Source: Acidobacteriaceae bacterium
GTDB lineage: Bacteria; Acidobacteriota; Terriglobia; Terriglobales; Acidobacteriaceae
Assembly (NCBI GenBank): GCA_027307295.1
Contig: DAHUXF010000176.1
Location: 1 to 6,376 of the forward strand
Direction of reading: 5' to 3'
DNA: 6,376 nucleotides
Numbering within the stretch: position 1 is the stretch's first letter; each line of letters starts with the position of its first letter. The notes beneath the pieces are model-generated. The model worked only from the letters and a program-made list of their open reading frames with translations, did no database searches and was not told where the DNA came from. Shown here one piece after another: positions 1 through 4,221 of the stretch. A program made the position numbers and the translations under genes.

Positions 1-1
1 G

Positions 2-265
2 CTCCTCAGCCCGCAGCCCCCATCGTTGCTGGCATTGAATGAGCCGGAAACCAGCCTGCATCCAGATCTTTTGGAGCCGTTGGCGCAACAACTGGTGAAT
101 GCCGCCAAGTATTCGCAGCTATGGGTGGTCACACACTCGCACCGTCTGGCTGAGCTGGTGGAAAAACATTCTGGTGAATCACCCATAACGCTGGAGATTG
201 TGGGCGGCGAGACGCGTGTAAAAGGGCAAAGCGTGATTGAGGTAAGCGAAGAAGAAGCAGGCTGA
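2..265 (+). CDS. AAA/ABC-type ATPase, C-terminal fragment (5' end outside window)
   Basis: Only the last 87 residues and the TGA stop are in the window, and the frame is already open at base 2. Visible are a Walker B segment (LLALNEPE, where Asn replaces the usual Asp and Glu is the presumed catalytic base), a D-loop-like SLHPDLL directly after it, and a switch histidine in VVTHSHRL about 30 residues on. This order is that of the RecF/SMC-like predicted ATPases (COG4637-type AAA ATPases), which dimerise around ATP. Their cellular role is mostly unknown. The Walker A and signature motifs must lie upstream. The tail (about 35 residues, ending EVSEEEAG) is acidic. The NEPE form of Walker B is, from memory, common in this family, so it is not a sign of decay. 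No partner gene is visible, so no pathway can be given. Confidence 0.8.
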   Translation, partial: LLSPQPPSLLALNEPETSLHPDLLEPLAQQLVNAAKYSQLWVVTHSHRLAELVEKHSGESPITLEIVGGETRVKGQSVIEVSEEEAG

Positions 266-271
266 ACGGTT

Positions 272-301
272 CTTAAGTTGATGTGCCTTAAGTTGATGTA
301 C
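272..301. repeat. Two-copy tandem repeat, 15-bp unit
   Basis: The units CTTAAGTTGATGTGC (272-286) and CTTAAGTTGATGTAC (287-301) follow each other directly and differ at one base. A further CTT then starts a broken third copy. The repeat begins 6 bp after the ATPase stop codon. It may be replication slippage or a small binding site. Nothing in the sequence shows a function. The rest of the gap to 407 shows no gene, only a short GCATATCA direct repeat (333-340 and 346-353). Confidence 0.7.
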
Positions 302-407
302 CTTTTCTTCGTCGCAGATTTCGCAGAGGAACGCATATCAATGAAGCATATCAGCCACAAATCAACGCGAAGGGCGTGAGTCCTTGCTCAACATGTACCC
401 GCGGATC

Positions 408-432
408 ACACCTGAAGTTTTACTTCAGGTGT
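408..432. terminator. Perfect 11-bp hairpin at the convergent gene junction, terminator-like
   Basis: ACACCTGAAGT (408-418) pairs perfectly with ACTTCAGGTGT (422-432) around a TTT loop. It lies between two converging genes, and the TAA stop of the minus-strand hydrolase (420-422) falls in the loop and first stem base. Position and stability fit a bidirectional terminator. Only a short T run (432-434) follows on the plus strand and none on the minus strand, so intrinsic termination is uncertain. It could instead protect the 3' ends of the transcripts. Confidence 0.5.
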
Positions 433-1010
433 TTCAGCATCTCTTTAAATGCCGGTGTGCCGGACTTTCCCAACAGCTCATAGATCATCATCTCAGTAGA
501 TGAAATCACAGCGCCTGCAGACTGTATCCGGTTCAGGCCCAGCTTCCAATTTAGCTCGGTGCGGGAGCTTACTGCATCTGCCGCCACATGAACGTTCAAC
601 CCCTGGTTTAAAGCGCCCAGAGCAGTCTGCATCACGCAGATGTGCGTCTCCATGCCACATAGCAGGAGCGTAGTTCGGCCATTGAGCTGGCCAACCTGGG
701 AGCAGTACTCGCTATTGCCAAAGCAGCCGAACTCCAGCTTGTCCAGGGCTTTGAGTTCAGGTAGAAGCAGGCTGATTTCTTCCACGGTTTTGCCCAGCCC
801 TTTTTCATACTGCGTGCTGACAATGACCGGCAGGTTCAGGATACTTGCCAGACGCACCAGAAGTTGCGCGTTACGCACCAGCCGCTCTTTTTCGTAAATT
901 GGTGGCAGAAGTTTTTCCTGGATATCAATGACGCACAGGGCGCAATCTTCCACGCGCAACGGACGGCGCGCAGCTTCCAGGGAAATGGCATCTGGTGGGG
1001 CGGTAACCAT
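420..1010 (-). CDS. Isochorismatase-family cysteine hydrolase
   Basis: A 196-residue soluble protein of normal length for the isochorismatase-like (YcaC/nicotinamidase-type) fold. The family's Asp-Lys-Cys triad is visible: Asp29 in CVIDIQEK, Lys91 in DKLEFGCFG and Cys125 in GMETHICVMQTA, the last within the usual cis-peptide region. These enzymes cleave C-N or ether bonds in small amides, carbamoyl compounds or isochorismate. The substrate cannot be read from the sequence. There is no signal peptide, so it is cytoplasmic. The ATG at 1008-1010 was chosen because family homology begins about 20 residues after it. The frame is open further upstream to a TTG at 1184, but that part is unlike the family and contains several hairpins. 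There is no Shine-Dalgarno before the ATG. A TACAAT box 7 nt upstream suggests a leaderless mRNA. It stands alone, 231 bp downstream of the channel gene on the same strand. Confidence 0.85.
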   Translation of the reverse strand: MVTAPPDAISLEAARRPLRVEDCALCVIDIQEKLLPPIYEKERLVRNAQLLVRLASILNLPVIVSTQYEKGLGKTVEEISLLLPELKALDKLEFGCFGNSEYCSQVGQLNGRTTLLLCGMETHICVMQTALGALNQGLNVHVAADAVSSRTELNWKLGLNRIQSAGAVISSTEMMIYELLGKSGTPAFKEMLKHLK

Positions 1011-1017
1011 AGGTGAA

Positions 1018-1023
1018 ATTGTA
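1018..1023 (-). promoter_or_regulatory. Candidate -10 box for the isochorismatase-family gene
   Basis: On the minus strand this reads TACAAT (5/6 to TATAAT), ending 7 nt before the ATG. Transcription would then start at or next to the A of the start codon, giving a leaderless mRNA, which fits the lack of a Shine-Dalgarno sequence. No good -35 box is present at 16-18 bp (best match AGCTTT), so the call stays weak. Confidence 0.35.
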
Positions 1024-1092
1024 GCGCGATCTTTCTCTAAAAAGCTGTTGTTCCACAGCCATTTTCTGCGGTGGTGCAGTTTGATCGACAGT

Positions 1093-1144
1093 TCATCGCT
1101 GACGCGATGACGTCTGCCTAAAGGCCCGCAATTCGCAAGCGAAT
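1093..1144. repeat. Two short perfect inverted repeats in the intergenic gap
   Basis: TCATCGC (1093-1099) pairs with GCGATGA (1104-1110) around a 4-nt loop. ATTCGC (1131-1136) pairs with GCGAAT (1139-1144) around AA. With the 12-bp hairpin at 1166-1194 they make three hairpins within about 100 bp between the channel stop and the hydrolase start. They could be operator sites for the hydrolase gene, parts of a structured 3' UTR or a small RNA. Stems of 6-7 bp arise by chance in a window this size, so only the clustering is suggestive. Confidence 0.4.
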
Positions 1145-1165
1145 CGCTAGACGCTGATACTGTTT

Positions 1166-1194
1166 GTGGGTCAGTTTTCTCCAAACTGACCCAC
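1166..1194 (-). terminator. Perfect 12-bp hairpin downstream of the channel gene, terminator-like
   Basis: GTGGGTCAGTTT (1166-1177) and AAACTGACCCAC (1183-1194) form a perfect 12-bp stem with a 5-nt loop. It starts 47 nt after the stop of the potassium-channel gene, where a terminator is expected. No T tract follows on either strand (the minus strand continues AAACAG), so it is not a textbook intrinsic terminator. It may act with Rho, stabilise the mRNA 3' end or serve as an operator for the next gene. Confidence 0.45.
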
Positions 1195-1241
1195 TAACCC
1201 ATTTTCTGCGGCCCGGAATGGCATCTGCGGAACACAAAGCC

Positions 1242-2384
1242 TTATCCATGCTCATCATGCGCCGGTATCGCAGCAGATTGGGAGACATGGCTTTGCTGCC
1301 ACGCAGTGGTCTGCCAGTTGTCTTTTACCACGGCGCTTTCTTTCATCCATGGAGGCAGCTCCAGGCGCAGATAGTCTGAGAGGGATATGGCGTAAGGTTC
1401 GTAGAGGGACCGCAGACGACTTAATTCCTCTGTTGCCGCCTTACCATTTGTAAGCGTAAAGCCGGCTTCCAGCAGCTTTTTGCGAAGCTGCTCCAGCAAT
1501 GCCGGGGGTAATCGGTCGCGCGATGCATCTTTGTCCGGCGGCGCGCCAAAAACCTGGCTTAGGTCCACCAGCGCATGGCGGGCGATGGCAAACGTCATGC
1601 GCGCCTGATACTGGCACAGACCTTCCAGGCCGACCATGGCCAGAGCACAGACATCCAGGACAGCCGTGAGTGAGGCGATCCATGACTGGTTGTCATGCTG
1701 CGACCGGAAATAGGCCAGTGCCGGATAAGAAAGATGGCTTTCCATCAGGTCCGCCGACCACAGCTCCCAATCCTGTAAAAGCTCTGTCAGGGCATCCATG
1801 CCATGTATGCCGCTTTGCCGGCGCAGCAATTCATACGCGGTGGGTGGCGAGCCCGCGCGGGCGTCCAGCAGGGAGATGGTGACCTCGCGGCGTGAAAATG
1901 CCTGATAAAGTACGGGAAGATAGCCGATAACCAAAGCAAGAAAACCAAAGCCGATTCCAGCCTCCAGCACGGTAATAAAGCGTCCCATGGAAGACAGTGG
2001 CTGCACATCACCCAGGCCGAGTGTGAATAGCGTTGTTCCGCTCAGATACAGGGCATTGCCCAGATCGCTGGCAAACAGGATTCCAGCCAACTTGCCATGC
2101 ATTCCATAGTGAATCAGCCCAAAGCCCACCACAAGTGTTACAGCCCAGAAGGCCAGCAAAAGCAGCAGAGATAGAGGTCCGTAATAGCTGAGCAGGGAAT
2201 CCCGTTTCTTTTTGGAACCGCGAAGGCTTGCCAGAATGACCCAGGGCCGCCACGTAGCGCGATAGAAAAACCGTGTGAGCCGGAACTGCCGGGTTACACG
2301 GCGGGGCAATACGATGGTCTCAAAAGCCTCCCACAAGACCATCAGGACAAGCAAAATGCCTAAAGTAACCACAAAAATTTTCAC
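1242..2384 (-). CDS. Two-TM potassium-channel-like membrane protein (Ion_trans_2 type)
   Basis: A 380-residue protein. Hydrophobic segments lie at about residues 2-18, 69-92 and 135-160, with a pore loop at 113-126 carrying TTLFTLGLGD. This matches the K+ selectivity-filter layout T-x-G-[YFL]-G-D but with Leu instead of Tyr. The second and third segments would be the outer and inner pore helices, and the first an extra N-terminal helix. The cytoplasmic C-terminal half (161-380) is long and partly helical, has no RCK/TrkA nucleotide-binding signature that I can see, and is likely a family-specific regulatory region. By family knowledge it should be a tetrameric inner-membrane cation channel. 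Ion selectivity is not settled by the sequence. The start is GTG at 2382-2384 with GGAG (2395-2398) 10 nt upstream. It is divergent from the DedA-rhodanese gene across 114 bp. Confidence 0.8.
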   Translation of the reverse strand: MKIFVVTLGILLVLMVLWEAFETIVLPRRVTRQFRLTRFFYRATWRPWVILASLRGSKKKRDSLLSYYGPLSLLLLLAFWAVTLVVGFGLIHYGMHGKLAGILFASDLGNALYLSGTTLFTLGLGDVQPLSSMGRFITVLEAGIGFGFLALVIGYLPVLYQAFSRREVTISLLDARAGSPPTAYELLRRQSGIHGMDALTELLQDWELWSADLMESHLSYPALAYFRSQHDNQSWIASLTAVLDVCALAMVGLEGLCQYQARMTFAIARHALVDLSQVFGAPPDKDASRDRLPPALLEQLRKKLLEAGFTLTNGKAATEELSRLRSLYEPYAISLSDYLRLELPPWMKESAVVKDNWQTTAWQQSHVSQSAAIPAHDEHG

Positions 2385-2416
2385 GCTGTAGAATCTCCGC
2401 TGCCATTACATTATCT

Positions 2417-2430
2417 AACATCGGGATGTT
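2417..2430. promoter_or_regulatory. 14-bp palindrome in the divergent intergenic region
   Basis: AACATC-GG-GATGTT is a perfect inverted repeat between the divergent channel and DedA-rhodanese genes, where an operator controlling one or both would sit. An AT-rich stretch (2411-2417) next to it could supply a -10 for the channel gene. A palindrome of this size is expected by chance about once or twice in a window this long, so support is mostly positional. Confidence 0.25.
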
Positions 2431-2486
2431 CATGAATTCTGACCTGGCGTTTATTTTGGCCAATGCGGGGAAACCAGAGGCCGAAC

Positions 2487-2492
2487 AGGGGA
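2487..2492 (+). promoter_or_regulatory. Ribosome binding site that decides the GTG start of DedA-rhodanese
   Basis: AGGGGA ends 6 nt before the GTG at 2499-2501. The in-frame ATG at 2511 has no purine-rich stretch at the right distance. The GTG is therefore the better start, adding Met-Lys-Ser-Phe before the ATG-encoded Met. Confidence 0.6.
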
Positions 2493-2498
2493 TAACAC

Positions 2499-3458
2499 GT
2501 GAAATCGTTCATGCATTTGCTGGTGAATCATCCATATGCAATCGTGCTGACTGCGGGATTGCTGGAGCGAATCGGCGCGCCATTGTTTTTCTCGCCCGTG
2601 CTGGTTGGAGCCGGCGCGCTGGTTGCCACCGGCCAAATGCGCTTTGACGTTGCCCTCTGGCTGGCCTTGGCGACCTGCATTGCCGGCGATGCTCTGTGGT
2701 TTGAACTGGGACGAAGAAAAGGCAGTTCTATTTTGGGGCTCTTGTGCCGCATCTCTTTTGAGCCTGACAGCTGTGTGCGCCGGTCCAAGATGTTTTTTGA
2801 AAAAGGCGTCAACCGTACTCTCATCTTTTCGAAATGGCTTCCCGGCATTTCCCATGTTGTGCCGGCTGTGGCTGGATTATCCGGGATTCCACGGCAGCAG
2901 TTCTTTATTGTGAACACTCTGGGGTCAGGATCGTGGATTCTTGTGCTGATGCTGGCAGGCTACCTTCCCGTGGAGCGGCTTCATGTTGCTTCAGCGGTCG
3001 CGCCGATTGTGTTTGAAGCCAGTTTGTTTGTTCTTGCGGCGAATGTCGGCATTAAATATGTGCAACGCCGAAATTTTCTGGCGGAACTGTACAAATCCCG
3101 CATCACTCCGGAAGAGGTAAACCAGATGATGAATTCAGGAGCAAGGATGGTGATCCTGGACCTCCGGCATCCACTGGACTCAGTTGTGGATCCCCGCACC
3201 CTGCCCGGTGCGATTCGAATGCTGCCGGATGAAGTCACGCGCCGCGCAGACACCTTGCCTCGCGACGAAGATATTATTCTCTACTGTACTTGACCCAACG
3301 AAGCGACGAGTGCCCGGGTGGCACAAAAACTGCAAAAGCTCGGTGTGATGCGCGTGCGTCCATTGCAAGGCGGATTTCATGCATGGAAGGACCAGGGATA
3401 TCCTCTGGTGCAGCCCGCTGAGATAGCCTGGGTCACCGCTACGGAATATCGAGGTTGA
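2499..3458 (+). CDS. DedA membrane protein fused to a rhodanese domain; probable selenoprotein with in-frame TGA at codon 265
   Basis: Read through the TGA at 3291-3293, this gives 319 residues. Residues 1-190 are a DedA/SNARE-associated (PF09335) membrane domain: an early acidic residue (Glu23 in LLERIGAP), GDALWFELGRRKG at 63-75, FSKWLPGISHVVPAVAG at 110-126 and late hydrophobic segments around 145-183. Residues 203-319 are a rhodanese domain: ILDLRHPLD (219-227), LPGAIRM (235-241), active loop LYCT-U-PNEATSA, and the closing VRPLQGGFHAWKDQGYPL (286-303). In DedA-rhodanese relatives the loop, from memory, reads Cys-x-Cys-Pro-Asn-Glu. The TGA replaces the second Cys. Aligned with GlpE, Cys263 is the likely sulfur-accepting Cys and Sec265 its neighbour. 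The role is inferred: sulfur relay or redox chemistry at the inner membrane, with the rhodanese in the cytoplasm. It converges on the MurU-like gene with 16 bp between stops. If the TGA is a true stop, the product is a 264-residue protein with a beheaded rhodanese. Confidence 0.75.
3291..3293 (+). other. In-frame TGA, candidate selenocysteine codon (residue 265)
   Basis: The TGA interrupts an otherwise open frame of 320 codons, exactly where the family has a conserved Cys (codons TGC/TGT, one base from TGA). The 54 codons after it stay in frame and encode the expected rhodanese ending. This is the standard signature of a Sec codon. A single-base nonsense change or a read error gives the same picture. 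No selA, selB, selC or selD gene is in the window to decide the matter. Confidence 0.65.
3310..3324 (+). promoter_or_regulatory. Candidate bacterial SECIS stem-loop
   Basis: GTGCC (3310-3314) pairs perfectly with GGCAC (3320-3324) around the loop CGGGT. The loop begins 22 nt after the last base of the TGA and has G at its second position. Bacterial SECIS elements lie inside the coding region just after the UGA, with a small G-containing apical loop about 16-37 nt downstream that SelB binds. Size, distance and loop base fit. The stem is short, and the encoded residues (S-A-R-V-A) are also constrained by the protein family, so structure and coding need are partly confounded. Confidence 0.55.
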
Positions 3459-3474
3459 GGTCAGTCCAAAGCGT

Positions 3475-4221
3475 TTAGGCCAGAGGTTTTTGGCGTAACT
3501 CCTGGTCCACCTTGGCAACGTTTTCAGGCTTGCCCAGATCACGCCAGTAATTCCGGTCCGCGCGGTAACCAAGGACTTTCTCTCCTGCCGCCGCTACCCT
3601 CAGATATGCCGGGACAATGGAAAATGCTCCCTCTTCCGTCATCATTTCAAGAAAATGCGTGGAGATAACATGGATGCCCGTGAAGGCCAGAGCATGCATT
3701 GGCTGCGCAGGGCGAATGATCTCTGGTTGCTGGTCAGCTCCGGCGCGGCGTCCGCAAAGCTCAAGCTGATCGTTGAAGAGCAGATAGCGCGAGCTCTTAC
3801 GTTCCTGCACGGCCAGCGTCACGAGAGCCTTGTGGGCAAGATGCGATGCCACGATTTGATGCAGGTCAATGTCGCTGATGACATCAACATTGTGCAGAAG
3901 GAACGGCTCTGCTGGCCGCGAATGTTTCAGGAAGAATGGTGCGGCTTTCTTGAGGCCGCCGCCCGTATCGAGCAAAAGGTCATCTTCGCGCGATATCTCA
4001 ATATCCATATTGAAATGATTGTTGTCTTTCAGATAATCCACAATCTTCTGGGAAAAATGATGCACGTTGACGATGACTTCACGAATGCCGAACTCGCGCA
4101 GACGCGCCAGAGTGATTTCCAGCAGTGTGCGACCTGCCACCTCTACCAGGGCCTTGGGACGAACGTCAGTGACTGGACGCAGGCGTGTGCCCAGCCCGGC
4201 CGCCAGGATCATCGCTCGCAT
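3475..4221 (-). CDS. Sugar-phosphate nucleotidyltransferase, MurU-like
   Basis: A 248-residue enzyme of the NTP-transferase fold, about the length of MurU. The N-terminal nucleotide-binding signature LAAGLGTRLRP (6-16) and RPKALVEVAG (21-30) are intact. LLLDTGGGLKKA (82-93) contacts the base or sugar in this family. HNVDVISDIDL (110-120) holds the metal-binding Asp of the usual N-x-D motif, and YWRDLGKPEN (225-234) closes the fold. It should join a sugar-1-phosphate to a nucleotide. The gene overlaps the stop of the upstream kinase by one base (TAATG), with GGGGAG (4233-4238) as Shine-Dalgarno, so the two are probably translationally coupled. The kinase looks like AmgK, so the likely reaction is MurNAc-1-P plus UTP to UDP-MurNAc in cell-wall recycling. 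The family also includes mannose-1-P guanylyltransferases and other sugar nucleotidyltransferases, so the substrate remains inference. Confidence 0.85.
   Translation of the reverse strand: MRAMILAAGLGTRLRPVTDVRPKALVEVAGRTLLEITLARLREFGIREVIVNVHHFSQKIVDYLKDNNHFNMDIEISREDDLLLDTGGGLKKAAPFFLKHSRPAEPFLLHNVDVISDIDLHQIVASHLAHKALVTLAVQERKSSRYLLFNDQLELCGRRAGADQQPEIIRPAQPMHALAFTGIHVISTHFLEMMTEEGAFSIVPAYLRVAAAGEKVLGYRADRNYWRDLGKPENVAKVDQELRQKPLA

Noticed and set aside
1011..1184. 58-residue N-terminal extension of the hydrolase starting at a TTG
   Set aside because: The extension shows no family similarity, overlaps several hairpins and lacks a ribosome binding site. The ATG at 1010 gives the normal family length.
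1059..1211. 13-bp direct repeat CCATTTTCTGCGG at 1059-1071 and 1199-1211
   Set aside because: One repeated 13-mer is within chance expectation for a window this long, and there are no mobile-element genes or target duplications around it.
2451..2917. Minus-strand open frames opposite the DedA domain
   Set aside because: Antisense shadows with no recognisable domain, and the opposite strand has membrane-protein composition and family motifs.
2499..3293. Ending the DedA-rhodanese gene at the TGA, 264 residues
   Set aside because: The cut would fall inside the rhodanese active loop, while the following 54 in-frame codons encode the expected rest of the domain. Readthrough or Sec explains this better than a true end. 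A nonsense mutation remains the main alternative.
3280..3310. A frameshift splitting the rhodanese domain
   Set aside because: Both sides of the TGA are in the same frame and join without gain or loss of residues relative to the family loop, so no frameshift is needed.
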